Shown here piece by piece: positions 45,116-54,429 of a DNA stretch of 64,000 bases. This stretch comes from Archangium violaceum (GTDB lineage Bacteria; Myxococcota; Myxococcia; Myxococcales; Myxococcaceae). The translations under genes and the position numbers were made by a program. Position 1 is the stretch's first letter. The number at the start of each line of letters is the position of its first letter. Where the stretch lies: assembly GCF_016859125.1 (NCBI RefSeq), contig NZ_CP069338.1:3622501-3686500 (forward strand), written 5' to 3'. The notes below the pieces were generated by a model. It was not told the DNA's origin. It made no database searches and saw only the letters and a program-made list of their open reading frames with translations.

Positions 45116-45964
45116 CTAGGGAGTCAGCGCGAAGCAATAGATGGCGCCGTAACCACCGGCGCCGCCCACGGTGTTCGTCCCGCTCCCGGAACCGTTCTCG
45201 ACGAGGCTGACGCCAGGGGCACAGCCCGGAACCTGATGATCCGAGAGCCAGTGAGCGCCCCTGGAGGAGCCAGCCCGGCGAGGCCAGGAGTGGCCGCAGT
45301 AGGGCCTCCCCGTGGAGCCGAGGGCGCTCGTCCAGTCGTTGCACGTGCCGCCCATGCCGCCGCCCTGGAAGCGCCCCTGCTTGTCCGAGCCCGTCAGGAT
45401 GTCGTGGTTGTCGACGCCCTGGTGGTTGGGCTCACCCCGCTCGTTGGGCAGATCGTTCTTGATCCGCGAGTGACTCCGCGGACGCGCTTCGTTCAGGAGC
45501 CCCGCCTTGTCCTGGGCCACGAGCCGGCCATTGCGGTCGTACCAGGGCCCCTCGCCAATGCGATCGATGGCGTGGACGGGGCCGCCGTCGGGGCCGCCTG
45601 TCGACGCACTCAGGAATGCGCGCCAGACCTTCTGTCCCGCGCCGGGCATGGCCTTCTCGGCGATGGTACGGCAGATCTTGTCCGCCCCTTCCAGACCCGT
45701 CGCCTCGCCGAAGCGGAGATCGCCACCAAAGCCCTTCTGGCTGCCCGAGAGCTCGCGCATGGCCTCGAGGCTGGTCACGAAGAAGCTGAACCGCGGCGGC
45801 TCCCCTGGCTTCGGCGGCGTACCTCCCGTGTCTTCGTCTCCTCCGGTTCCCTCCTCGCCGGGGTTCGTATCCCATCCCGAATCCGCGCCGTTCGGAAGGC
45901 AGGCCATGCCGTGGAGCCCGAGGGTGAACAGGGCCACGGCGGAAAGGATGTATGTGTTTCGCAT
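45116..45964 (-). CDS. Secreted protein, endostatin/lectin-like fold suspected
   Basis: 282 residues with a signal ending LGLHGMAC (lipoprotein-like, Cys about residue 22) and a Gly/Thr/Glu-rich linker. The body has FFVTSLEAMRELSGSQKGFGGDLRFGEATGLEGADKICRT, WRAFLSAS and GTCNDWTSA..., a pattern seen in DUF1554/collagenase NC10-endostatin-like myxobacterial exoproteins. Function unknown. 43 bp separate it from the preceding lipoprotein gene, so they are likely one operon. Confidence 0.75.
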   Translation of the reverse strand: MRNTYILSAVALFTLGLHGMACLPNGADSGWDTNPGEEGTGGDEDTGGTPPKPGEPPRFSFFVTSLEAMRELSGSQKGFGGDLRFGEATGLEGADKICRTIAEKAMPGAGQKVWRAFLSASTGGPDGGPVHAIDRIGEGPWYDRNGRLVAQDKAGLLNEARPRSHSRIKNDLPNERGEPNHQGVDNHDILTGSDKQGRFQGGGMGGTCNDWTSALGSTGRPYCGHSWPRRAGSSRGAHWLSDHQVPGCAPGVSLVENGSGSGTNTVGGAGGYGAIYCFALTP

Positions 45965-46007
45965 GGTGGAAGACTCCTTGCCTTCTGCGCCTTCTGCGCC
46001 GTCTGCT

Positions 46008-46970
46008 TCATTGGCAGGTCAGGTCCGGCCGGCAGGTCTTGCCCTCCGGACAGTCCTGGTCGTCGCCGCACGACACGAGTCCGGGGATGCGGATCTCCCG
46101 GTCCACCTGGGACAGGACGAGCAGGTCCACACACCCGGCGCTGGTGGCCGCCGAGTCCGCGGAGCGCCGACTGATCGTGAGCTTGGGAAAGCCGGCGACT
46201 CCCACGTCGAGCAACCGTGAGATGAGTCCCGAGGGGAGGGTGAAGCTCCCGGTGTCCGCGACTCCGTCACATTCGAGCGAGGCGGCGATGCCACCGTGAT
46301 GCGCGAGATCCACGAGGATGTGGATGCGAGCCGCCCCGGGAGACGAGGAGGGTGTCCACGACACCGTGACCGGCCTGCCGCGCTCGAGGGTGATGGGCCC
46401 CTCGGGGACGGAGAGGGCGCCGACTCCCTGGCCGCGCAGCGTGAAGGCCTCCACCTCCGCGCCACCGGCCACGAGTTGGATGCGGGCACCTTCGTCGAAG
46501 CCCGGGTGGGGCAGCGACGCCGAGCCGCTGGAATAGAACCTCCCGGAGTTCGGCGTCAGGGAGAGCTCCGCCTTCAATCCCTGGAGACTCACGGAGCCCA
46601 CGTTCCGGGCGGTTGGGTAGGGGATGCAGACGCCACCTTCGCCACACGTCCGTGATGCGCCGCAGGCCGGCTCACAGAAGAGCGTGCGGCCACGCAGGAG
46701 GCGGCATCCGCCTTCCTCGGCCTCCACCCGTCTCACATGGGCCGGAACGACACCGCTGAACACGCGCCCCTGGACCGCCGTGTAGTCCGCTCCGAGCTCG
46801 ACGGTGAATTGCCCGGCCCGCTGACTCGCGTCGCAGGGAGCGTAGCGGAGCTCGGAGGTATTCGTGTCCTCGTGCGGGTTCTCGTTCGAAGGCGCTGGAG
46901 ACGTGGAGCCGCAGCCAACTCCCCACACCGAGAACAGGAGCAGGTACCCGGCGTAATCACGTGTCTTCAA
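46008..46970 (-). CDS. Cysteine-rich lipoprotein, function unknown
   Basis: 320 residues. No ATG is in frame near the signal sequence; a TTG at 46970 with GGGGGG upstream gives LKTRDYAGYLLLFSVWGVGC, a good lipoprotein signal. Cys-rich EGF-like segments occur at CEPACGASRTCGEGGVCIPY and, at the C-terminus, CGDDQDCPEGKTCRPDLTC. The middle is beta-rich. It is probably displayed on the outer membrane and is the first gene of the unit that includes 45116-45964. Confidence 0.75.
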   Translation of the reverse strand: MKTRDYAGYLLLFSVWGVGCGSTSPAPSNENPHEDTNTSELRYAPCDASQRAGQFTVELGADYTAVQGRVFSGVVPAHVRRVEAEEGGCRLLRGRTLFCEPACGASRTCGEGGVCIPYPTARNVGSVSLQGLKAELSLTPNSGRFYSSGSASLPHPGFDEGARIQLVAGGAEVEAFTLRGQGVGALSVPEGPITLERGRPVTVSWTPSSSPGAARIHILVDLAHHGGIAASLECDGVADTGSFTLPSGLISRLLDVGVAGFPKLTISRRSADSAATSAGCVDLLVLSQVDREIRIPGLVSCGDDQDCPEGKTCRPDLTCQ

Positions 46971-47444
46971 TGCATTCCCCCCAGACCATTCGGCGCGAAC
47001 GATTCGACCGGGGCCGGCCCGGAGGGAGTCAGCCCGCGCCGGTTTCGTGCACTTCCCCATGCTCGCGGGGACACTCGTTGACGGAGCGACACGCCACCTG
47101 CTCCGCCGTGCTGCTCCCCGAGGCCGATGACCTGTGGGCCACCGGACGGTGCTCGTCGCCGGGCCCCGCGCTCGCCCGGCATGTCTGCGTGGGCCCACGC
47201 AGTCTTGGTGAGCTCCTGATTTTATTCTCCGAGCCCGTTCTTCCCGTGGGCCGGTGTCCGTGCAGCGACCGGCCTGCCGAGGCGCGCGTGGACACCCTTT
47301 GCCGCCCGGCGATGACGGCCCAGTTTGCCCTGGACCCGCAACGCCTTCGGGCATCGCGGGTTACACGTGACACCGAGATGCATCTGCAACGGGAAACGTC
47401 ACCGTCACGTGACACGTACGCGCAACCACGAGGAGACACACGTC
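46971..47444. other. Divergent intergenic region
   Basis: 474 bp between a leftward lipoprotein gene and the rightward BON-domain gene. No gene is supported. The right part holds two CACGTG palindromes; the rest shows nothing clear. Confidence 0.5.
47364..47413 (+). promoter_or_regulatory. Paired CACGTG(A)CAC sites before the BON gene
   Basis: TTACACGTGACACC (CACGTG 47364-47369) and GTCACGTGACACGT (CACGTG 47406-47411, within the perfect 10-bp palindrome at 47404-47413). Centres are exactly 42 bp apart, four helical turns. The second is 31 bp before the start codon. Confidence 0.45.
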
Positions 47445-48182
47445 ATGGCGAACAGGGACTACGAGACGCGTCGATACCTGGGAGATGACCGGGAGCGCTG
47501 GGCAGGCCGGGATCGGGACTTCGACGAAGGCTTCCGGGGCAGTGACATGGGGCCGCGGCAGGAGCGCGGTCCGTGGCAGGGCGGCCAGGGGTACTCGGGC
47601 AGCGGCCGCGGGTTCGAGGATTACGGCCAGGACCGCGGCTACAACCTCCAGGGCAATTACAATCAGGGCAATTACAATCAGGGCAGCTACAACCCTCCGG
47701 GCTACTACAACTCCCCGAGCAACTACGGAGGCGGGTACTCCGAGCGCGACCTCGGGTACGACCGGGGCTACGGGAGCTACGGGGTGCGCGACAGGAACGA
47801 GGGCCTCTACGGCCGCCGCGACCACAACGAGCGCGGCCCGATCGAGCGGCTCGGCGACCGGTTCCGCGAGGGACTGCGCAAGCTGGGCAAGGCGCCCAAG
47901 GCGTACACGCGCTCGGATGACCGCATCCGCGAGGACGTCTACGACCGGCTCATGCACGGGTGGGTGAACGCCGAGCACGTGGAGGTGCAGGTGAAGAACG
48001 GAGAAGTCACGCTGACCGGCCTGGTCGAGGAGCGCCGCGACAAGCGCATCATCGAGGACATCATCGAGGATGTCCTCGGCGTGAAGGACGTGCACAACCA
48101 ACTCAAGGTGGGCACCGCCGAGCAGTTCAACACCAACACCGGGGGCTCCTCCACCTCGGTGACGAAGGTCGTCCGCTCGTAG
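47445..48182 (+). CDS. BON-domain protein with Gly/Tyr/Asn-rich N-terminus
   Basis: 245 residues from the ATG at 47445 (GAGGAG upstream). The N-terminal about 145 residues are low-complexity, rich in Arg, Asp, Gly, Tyr and Asn, with NYNQG repeats; no signal peptide is seen. A linker (FREGLRKLGKAPKAYTRSDD) leads to one BON domain (about 155-225: IREDVYDRLMHGWVNAEHVE, NGEVTLTGLVEERRDKR). BON domains bind phospholipids or related surfaces in stress proteins such as OsmY. The disordered head is unlike OsmY. Confidence 0.82.
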   Translation: MANRDYETRRYLGDDRERWAGRDRDFDEGFRGSDMGPRQERGPWQGGQGYSGSGRGFEDYGQDRGYNLQGNYNQGNYNQGSYNPPGYYNSPSNYGGGYSERDLGYDRGYGSYGVRDRNEGLYGRRDHNERGPIERLGDRFREGLRKLGKAPKAYTRSDDRIREDVYDRLMHGWVNAEHVEVQVKNGEVTLTGLVEERRDKRIIEDIIEDVLGVKDVHNQLKVGTAEQFNTNTGGSSTSVTKVVRS

Positions 48183-48202
48183 CGCGAGCCGCATGGCGGG
48201 CT

Positions 48203-48220
48203 CCCCGCGATGGCGCGGGG
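48203..48220. terminator. Bidirectional hairpin between convergent genes
   Basis: CCCCGCG (48203-48209), loop ATGG, CGCGGGG (48214-48220), midway between the BON gene stop and the aldo/keto reductase stop. Confidence 0.6.
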
Positions 48221-48247
48221 GGCCGCCGTGTTCCCGCCGGGGACGCC

Positions 48248-49213
48248 TCACTCCTGCATCATCAACGCCTGCAGCTCCGGGGGCTCCCCGCCGAGCCACT
48301 TCGGGTTGGCCGCGGTCCCGTCGTAGATGGACGAGGTCTTGAAGGGCTCGTATCTGCCCCGCATGGCGGCCTCGCGCGTCCTGGCCAGCAGCGCCTGCAG
48401 CTCCGCCTCCGAGAGGGGCTTGAAGGTGCGTGCCGCCTCGAAGGCCTGGTCGAGGATGGCCAGGCTGTCCACGCCCGTGATGACCACCGAGGTGGGCAGG
48501 TGGAGCGCGTAGTGCAGACACTCGATGGCCGTCACCGTCTTCGACTGGAGGATGGAGCCGTTGGCGAGCGTCTTCATCGCGAGCACGCCAATGCCGTCCT
48601 TGACGAGCTCGGGCAGGACGAGCTTGGAGAAGCTGCGGAAGTGCGCGTCCATCAGGTTCAGGGGCATCTGCACCGCGTCGAACGTGAAGCCGTTCTCCCG
48701 AGCCACCTCCAGCATGTACAGGTGGATGCGTGGATCCTTGTGCCCGGTGAAGCCGATGTAACGCAGCTTGCCTGCCTTCCGGGCTTCCAGCAGCGCGGCG
48801 TGCGCGCCGTCCTCGGCGAAGATGCGGTCGGGGTCCTCGTAGCGGAGGATTTCATGGTGCTGCACGAGGTCGATGCAGTCCGTCTGCAACCGCTCCAGCG
48901 AGTGCTCCAGTTGCCGGGTGGCTTCCTTCTTCGTGCGGCCGTCGAGCTTCGTCATCAGGAAGACCTTCTGCCGGTAGCCATCCCGGAGCGCCTTGCCCAT
49001 GCGCAGTTCGCTGAGGCCCTCGTTGTAGTCCCAGCAGTTGTCCATGAAGTTGATGCCGCGATCGATGGCGTCCCGCACGATGCGGATGGCCAGCTTCTCG
49101 TCCACCTTGGGCAGTCCGATGTGCCAGCCCCCGATGCCGATGGCCGACACCTTCTCCCCGGTGCGCCCCAGCGTCCGGTACGGCATCTCTCCGCGCTTCT
49201 CCGCGTCCTCCAT
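48248..49213 (-). CDS. Aldo/keto reductase
   Basis: 321 residues from the ATG at 49213 (GGGAGAC upstream). AKR fold: MPYRTLGRTGEKVSAIGIGG, FMDNCWDYNEGLSELRMGKAL (catalytic Asp/Tyr), LMTKLDGRTK (Lys) and VQHHEI (His). All four catalytic residues appear present, unlike the reductase at 21184. Stand-alone gene; substrate unknown. Confidence 0.9.
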   Translation of the reverse strand: MEDAEKRGEMPYRTLGRTGEKVSAIGIGGWHIGLPKVDEKLAIRIVRDAIDRGINFMDNCWDYNEGLSELRMGKALRDGYRQKVFLMTKLDGRTKKEATRQLEHSLERLQTDCIDLVQHHEILRYEDPDRIFAEDGAHAALLEARKAGKLRYIGFTGHKDPRIHLYMLEVARENGFTFDAVQMPLNLMDAHFRSFSKLVLPELVKDGIGVLAMKTLANGSILQSKTVTAIECLHYALHLPTSVVITGVDSLAILDQAFEAARTFKPLSEAELQALLARTREAAMRGRYEPFKTSSIYDGTAANPKWLGGEPPELQALMMQE

Positions 49214-49435
49214 GGTTGTCTCCCGCAGGTCCACCCTGACACGCTGGGGACGCGGGACTTGTCTGGGAAGCGGTCCCTTCCGGATGGCTGGCTGCTCGCC
49301 TGCATGGCGCGCATGTCCTTGAACACCTTCCCCGGATGGTGCCAAGTTCCGCGTCGTCACGGGCGAGGGGGGGAATATGAGCGGGCCGGACGACCCTCGA
49401 CATCAGCCCCGGTGACACGAGGAGCGAGGGACGTC

Positions 49436-50491
49436 ATGAAGAAGGCCTGGTGCCTGATCGCGGTGTTGGCGTTGGCGGCGTGCGAGAACGAGCCGGGAGG
49501 TGGCGCGTCGGATGGTGGCGTGCAGGTTCCGGATTCTGGAACCCCGGATGCCGGAGGGCCCGACGCGGGCCCCGGGGATGGGGGACAGCAGGAGGGAGAG
49601 GCCGGCCACTGGCGCGCCCTGTCCGTGCCGGGAGTGGGGACGCTGAACGCCGTGTGGGGAAGTGGGCCGAGGGATGTGTGGGCGGTGGGGGAGTCCGGCT
49701 TCATCGTCCATTGGGACGGCGAGCAGTGGGCCCAGGAGACACGCGTACCCGCCGACTTCACCTTCACGCTCAATGATGTCTGGGGCAGCAGCGCACAGGA
49801 CGTGTGGGCGGTGGGAGCGGCGGGCGTCATCCTCCACTTCGATGGGAAGGCCTGGCAGTACGTCGGGTTTCCGGAGGAGCCGTTCTGTACGCTGGACATA
49901 TGCCGGGGCAGCCTGCTCGCGCTGTGGGGCTCGAGCGCCACCGACGTGTGGGCGGTGGGCAGGTCCGACGAGGCCGAGGGCGTGGTGTCGCACTGGGATG
50001 GGACGCGGTGGAACCATGCGGTGCACGCGGAGGTGGGCCGGTTCGAGAGCGTCTGGGGAAGTAGCGCGACGGATGTGTGGGCCGGCACCCTTACCCGGCT
50101 GCTGCACTGGAATGGGGAGACATGGAGGGAGCGCGCCACCGGCACGTCGACGTTCTCCGTTCCCCTGCGCCTGTGGGGCGTTGCCGCCAATGATGTGTGG
50201 GGGGTGAACCTCGCCGGAGAGATTTCCCACTGGGATGGAGTCCGGTGGGAAGAGGTGGCTCTCGAGGGGGAGGACGTGGGGCCCCTGCGCGCCATCTCGG
50301 GGACGGGGGCCGGACAGATGTGGGCCGTCGGGGGAAGCGGTTCCTCGCGCACCCTGCTGCACTGGGAGGAAGGGATGTGGAAGCAGGTGAGCCTGGCGGC
50401 AGGACCCACGCTGGTGGATCTCTGGGTCCTGCCGGATGGAGAGGCCTGGGCGGTGGGATTGCAGGGCAGCCTGCTGCACCGCGTTCCGTGA
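49436..50491 (+). CDS. Lipoprotein with DVWAVG propeller repeats
   Basis: 351 residues from the ATG at 49436 (GAGGAGCGAGG upstream). Lipoprotein signal MKKAWCLIAVLALAAC; then a Gly/Asp/Pro-rich linker. Six to seven repeats follow of the form VWGSSxxDVWAVGxxGxIxHWDGxxW (about 60-351), which should fold as a beta-propeller. Such repeats are common in myxobacterial surface lipoproteins. No enzymatic motif. Confidence 0.85.
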   Translation: MKKAWCLIAVLALAACENEPGGGASDGGVQVPDSGTPDAGGPDAGPGDGGQQEGEAGHWRALSVPGVGTLNAVWGSGPRDVWAVGESGFIVHWDGEQWAQETRVPADFTFTLNDVWGSSAQDVWAVGAAGVILHFDGKAWQYVGFPEEPFCTLDICRGSLLALWGSSATDVWAVGRSDEAEGVVSHWDGTRWNHAVHAEVGRFESVWGSSATDVWAGTLTRLLHWNGETWRERATGTSTFSVPLRLWGVAANDVWGVNLAGEISHWDGVRWEEVALEGEDVGPLRAISGTGAGQMWAVGGSGSSRTLLHWEEGMWKQVSLAAGPTLVDLWVLPDGEAWAVGLQGSLLHRVP

Positions 50492-50500
50492 GCTCCCGGC

Positions 50501-51007
50501 TCAGCTACGGCCGAGGAAGTCCGCCTTGCCGATGTCCAGGCCGTTGTGCCGCAGGATGGCGTAGGCGGTGGTGATGTGGAAGTAGAAGTTGGGCAGCACG
50601 ATGTTGAGCAGGTAGGGCTGCCCCTGGACCTGCATCTCCTGGGCGCGCATCTTGAGGGTGACGGTGCGCTCCTCGCTGCCGTCGATCTGCGCCGCGCTCA
50701 CGCTCTTCAGGAAGTCGATCGTCTTGGTGATGCGCGCCTGCAGCTCGGTGAGGCTGGTTTCGGTGTCGGGATGGCTGGGGATGTCGATCCCCGCCAGGCG
50801 GGCGGCACAGCCCTTCGCGGAATCACAGGCGATCTGCACCTGGGCGGAGAGGGGAAGCATGTCGGGCGCCAGCCGGGCGTTGACGAGGACGCTCGGATCG
50901 AACTTCTTCGTCTCGGCATACGTGGCGGCCTTGCCGAGGATCGCCGACAGATTGCCCAGCATGCGGATGAAGACGGGGACCGACGCCTGGTACATGGACA
51001 GGGACAT
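50501..51007 (-). CDS. DUF1993 family protein
   Basis: 168 residues from the ATG at 51007 (MSLSMYQASVPVFIRMLGNL). It matches the DUF1993 pattern: short helical protein, LAPDMLPLSAQVQIACDSAKGCAARLAG, NFYFHITTAYAILRHNGLDIGKADFLG at the C-terminus. The family is related to the DinB/four-helix bundle group; function unknown. It converges with the propeller lipoprotein gene, 9 bp apart. Confidence 0.88.
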   Translation of the reverse strand: MSLSMYQASVPVFIRMLGNLSAILGKAATYAETKKFDPSVLVNARLAPDMLPLSAQVQIACDSAKGCAARLAGIDIPSHPDTETSLTELQARITKTIDFLKSVSAAQIDGSEERTVTLKMRAQEMQVQGQPYLLNIVLPNFYFHITTAYAILRHNGLDIGKADFLGRS

Positions 51008-51160
51008 GGTGTTCGCTCCGAGGGGTTGGGAAACGGGCACGCGTGACGTGCCGCCCGCTAGGTAGTGACCGGGACCGGGGCCGTCAACGAAATCGGGGCG
51101 GACCGGGAGCGAGACCCGGGGGGCGTTGACGCGAGGTGGAGGTGGGGATCTCCTGGACGC

Positions 51161-52477
51161 ATGTCCGAATCCACTCCTCCCGCGCCCGCCCCCGGCGCTC
51201 CCGCCTGCCCCGTGGATGTCTCCGAGCGGGTGGCCCTGTTGGACGTGCTGCGCGGCTTCGCGCTGTGTGGCGTCTTCGTGTCCAACAGCTTCTCCTGGTT
51301 CAGTGGCCGCGTCCTCATGCCGCGCGAGCAGGTCCTGGCGCTGGCGGCGCCTCCGCTCGAGACCGTCGTCACCTCCCTCTACAACTTCTTCGTGAACCAG
51401 AAGTTCGTCACCCTCTTCTCCTTCCTCTTCGGGTTGGGCTTCTCCATCCAGCTCGCGCGCGCCGAGGCCCGGGGGGCCTCCATCGTCCCGGTGTACTCGC
51501 GGCGGCTGCTGGTGCTGCTGGGCATCGGCGTGACGCACATCTTCGCGCTCTGGGTGGGTGACGTCCTCTCCACCTACGCGGTGGTGGGCTTCGCGCTGCT
51601 TCTCTTCCGCCAGCGCTCGGACCGGACGGTGCTGGTGTGGGTGGCGGTGCTGATGGTGGCGGTGCCGCTGTTGATCCCCGCCCTCCAGCGTTTCGGCCCC
51701 ATCCTGCTCCAAGGCGCGGAGGCGGCGGCCGAGGCGGCGAAGGCCAGTGAGGCCCATGACAACCAGCTGCGGGCGCGATTCCTGGCGGGGCTCTCCAGTG
51801 ATTCCTTCTGGACGACCCAGGCGGCGAACGCGCGCTACTACGTGGACGCGTTCTTCCGGTCCAGCCGGTTGCTCTGGATGAGCGTCATCCTGGGCCGCTT
51901 CCTGCTGGGCCTGCTCGCGGGGCGGCACCTGTTGCTGCAGGACGTGGAGCGCAACCGCCCCGTGCACCGGCGGCTGCTCGTCTGGGGGCTGGTGCTGGGC
52001 GTGCTGGGCAATGGCACGGGGCTCGTGGTGCATCGCCTGCGCATCGCGGGGCTGGTGGATCCCGCGAAGGACTCCTGGATGTTCGTCCTGTCCGCCGTCT
52101 CGGAACTGGGCTACCTGGGCCTGGCCGCGGTGTACGTGGCCGCCTTCGCCCTGCTCTTCCAGCGCGAGCGGTGGCGGCGCGTGATGCAGGTGCTGGCCCC
52201 GGTGGGCCGCATGGCGCTCACCAACTACCTGCTGGAGACGGTGGTGAGCCTCTGCATCTACGACGGCTGGGGGCTGGGCTTCGTGGGCCGGATGCCGCCC
52301 TCGCACAGCGTGGCGGCTTCCCTGGCCGTCTTCGCGCTGCAGATACCCTTCAGCCACTGGTGGCTGTCACGCTTCCGCTTCGGCCCGGCCGAGTGGTTGT
52401 GGCGCTCGCTCACCTACGGCCGCGCGCAGCCCATGCGGCTGGCGCCCCGGAGCGCCGAGGCACCGGCGGCGAGCTGA
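51161..52477 (+). CDS. DUF418 family membrane protein
   Basis: 438 residues from the ATG at 51161. A Pro/Ala-rich start is followed by SERVALLDVLRGFALCGVFVSN, the usual DUF418 opening, and about ten hydrophobic segments. The C-terminal DUF418 block is VGRMALTNYLLETVVSLCIYDGWGLG...FSHWWLSRFRFGPAEWLWRSLTYGR. These inner-membrane proteins (YeiB-like) are suspected transporters; no substrate is known. Confidence 0.9.
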   Translation: MSESTPPAPAPGAPACPVDVSERVALLDVLRGFALCGVFVSNSFSWFSGRVLMPREQVLALAAPPLETVVTSLYNFFVNQKFVTLFSFLFGLGFSIQLARAEARGASIVPVYSRRLLVLLGIGVTHIFALWVGDVLSTYAVVGFALLLFRQRSDRTVLVWVAVLMVAVPLLIPALQRFGPILLQGAEAAAEAAKASEAHDNQLRARFLAGLSSDSFWTTQAANARYYVDAFFRSSRLLWMSVILGRFLLGLLAGRHLLLQDVERNRPVHRRLLVWGLVLGVLGNGTGLVVHRLRIAGLVDPAKDSWMFVLSAVSELGYLGLAAVYVAAFALLFQRERWRRVMQVLAPVGRMALTNYLLETVVSLCIYDGWGLGFVGRMPPSHSVAASLAVFALQIPFSHWWLSRFRFGPAEWLWRSLTYGRAQPMRLAPRSAEAPAAS

Positions 52478-52556
52478 CGTCCGGAGCGCTCAAGGCCCCG
52501 GGCTCCGCGTGAGACGGGGGGCCCGGAGCTCCCTCGCGCCCCGGCCCGACGGGCGT

Positions 52557-53456
52557 TCAGGGATTCGGGGCGCCCGGTGGGTAGGTGTCCGGGTCGTTGG
52601 GGTCGATGCCGGAGTTCATCAAATCCTTCATGAACTGGCTGTGGGCCTCGCACAGGGGAGTGCCGGTCGACGAGCGGACGATGAGGGTCTTCCAGGCCAG
52701 CAGCGCGCCATCCGGCATCTTCTGGGTCTGGAGGATGAAGTCGCTCATCCGCTCCTGCGCCACGACCGTGTCGGCCGTGTTGCGCGTGTCGCGCTGGCCG
52801 CGCGTGTTGTAGAGCGGCTGGGTGCCAATGATGTCGTCGTTGAGCGAGTCCTCGAAGTAGAGCTGGGACGTCACGGACTCGGTGCCGGCGATCTTGATCG
52901 TGAAGTGGATGTGGATGGCCCGGCCCGAGTACCAGCCAGGGAAGCAGGTATCGAAGTCCACCCGGCCGTCGGCATCCGTCGTCTGCACACCGCGGAACCA
53001 CCGCGCGGCGCGGGCCTCCTGGTTGTCGGGATTGCAGAACGGGTGCTGGTCGTCGCCCGAGTAGACCCCCACCGGCCCGGCATGCCAGATGTCGACGGTC
53101 GCGCCCGGGACGGGCTTGCAGGACTCATCCAGCACGCGGAGCGCGAGGCGCACGGGCAGCCCATCATGGCCCTCGCTGATGTCCTTGCGGACCAGCGTGT
53201 TCCCATAGCAGGGACCCAGGATCTGCTCGCACGTCAGCTTGCACGCCGTGCCCGAATCGGAGGCGAACGGGTTGGGATAGGCGCTGGCGCCGGTCATCGC
53301 GGCGGTGCCCCCGGTCGCCCAGCCCGTTCCTCCAGGCCCCGGGTCCTTGTCACCGCAGGCGAGGAGGAGCTGACTGACTGGCACCGCCGCCAATGTCAGG
53401 CCGAGTCCGCCGAGAACCTCCCGGCGCGTCATGTTGTTCTTCGTCGTCGTGCTCAT
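52557..53456 (-). CDS. Intradiol ring-cleavage dioxygenase-like protein, exported
   Basis: 299 residues. Signal with twin-arginine motif (MTRREVLGGLGLTLAAVP) and a lipobox-like LLLAC. Catechol/protocatechuate 3,4-dioxygenase fold with the Fe(III) ligands Y132, Y176 (PGWYSGRAIHIH), H182 and H184. The domain has NTLVRKDISEGHDGLPVRLAL, ATVDIWHAGPVG and GVQTTDADGRVDFDT. Exported relatives are widespread in myxobacteria; the aromatic substrate is unknown. It is divergent from a LysR gene 37 bp away. Confidence 0.9.
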   Translation of the reverse strand: MSTTTKNNMTRREVLGGLGLTLAAVPVSQLLLACGDKDPGPGGTGWATGGTAAMTGASAYPNPFASDSGTACKLTCEQILGPCYGNTLVRKDISEGHDGLPVRLALRVLDESCKPVPGATVDIWHAGPVGVYSGDDQHPFCNPDNQEARAARWFRGVQTTDADGRVDFDTCFPGWYSGRAIHIHFTIKIAGTESVTSQLYFEDSLNDDIIGTQPLYNTRGQRDTRNTADTVVAQERMSDFILQTQKMPDGALLAWKTLIVRSSTGTPLCEAHSQFMKDLMNSGIDPNDPDTYPPGAPNP

Positions 53457-53493
53457 GAGGGGTCTCCTGCTCAGTCAGGTACCCTGTGCCCGA

Positions 53494-54429
53494 ATGGGCA
53501 ACAAGACATCGAAAACGAAACCCGAGGTTGCCATTTCAGCAACGACGCCAGACGACCTGTGGGACCTGCGTGCCTTCTGTCTGGTCGTGGACCACGGCTC
53601 GATCACCGCCGCGGCGAAGCAGCTGGGTGAGACCAAGGGCTCCGTGAGCCGAAGGCTCTCCCGCTTGGAGTCGGCCCTGGGTGTTCCCCTCGTTCGTCGC
53701 AGCCCCCGGCTCGTGCGGCCCACGGAGGAGGGGGTCCTGTACCGGCAGCGTGTTGGACGTGCGCTCGAGCTGATCGAGGACGCAACGGATGCGCTCAAGG
53801 AAGCACAGGGACACCCGCGCGGGCGGCTCCGTGTCACCGCTCCGCCGGACTTCGCCCATACGGTGCTCGCTCCGGTGCTCGCGCGGTTCTGTGAGGCCCA
53901 CCGGGACATCTCGCTGGAACTGCTCCTGACCGACCGGGAGCTCGATTTCGATGCGAACCAGCTGGACATCGCTCTTCGCGTGGCCTCGTCCCTTCGAGAC
54001 TCCTCGCTGGTCGCGCTTCGGCTGCTCGATGCGCAGATGGGCTTCGTCGCCTCACCGGCGTACCTCGAGCGAGAAGGCCGTCCGCGCCGCCTGGCGGAGC
54101 TCCCGGCGCATCGCGTCCTGACGATGCGTCGCGAGAGCGGGCCGAGCGCCGTTCGCCTCACGCCGAGTGTCGTGGTGCAGGATGGCGCGTTCCTCCGCTC
54201 CCTGGCGTTGGAGGGGGTGGGGATCGCCATCCTGCCCCTGGCCCTGGTCGAAGCGGATCTCTCGCAAGGGCGGCTGGTGCGGCTGTTGTCCGATCAGGGC
54301 AGTCCGATCAGGATCTCCTTGTACCTGCTGCATCCGGCCACTCCGTTGCTCCCCGCCAGGGTCCGCGCGTTCCGCGACTTCATGGCCCACGCGCTCCAGA
54401 AGCAGGACCGTGGGCCATGGGGCTCCTAG
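53494..54429 (+). CDS. LysR-family transcriptional regulator
   Basis: 311 residues from the ATG at 53494; an upstream in-frame ATG overlaps the dioxygenase gene. HTH: LWDLRAFCLVVDHGSITAAA...KGSVSRRLSRLESALGVPL, then a CrgA-type effector domain (GRLRVTAPPDFAHTVLAPVL). Likely regulates the divergent dioxygenase. Its stop overlaps the stop of the convergent P450 gene. Confidence 0.92.
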   Translation: MGNKTSKTKPEVAISATTPDDLWDLRAFCLVVDHGSITAAAKQLGETKGSVSRRLSRLESALGVPLVRRSPRLVRPTEEGVLYRQRVGRALELIEDATDALKEAQGHPRGRLRVTAPPDFAHTVLAPVLARFCEAHRDISLELLLTDRELDFDANQLDIALRVASSLRDSSLVALRLLDAQMGFVASPAYLEREGRPRRLAELPAHRVLTMRRESGPSAVRLTPSVVVQDGAFLRSLALEGVGIAILPLALVEADLSQGRLVRLLSDQGSPIRISLYLLHPATPLLPARVRAFRDFMAHALQKQDRGPWGS

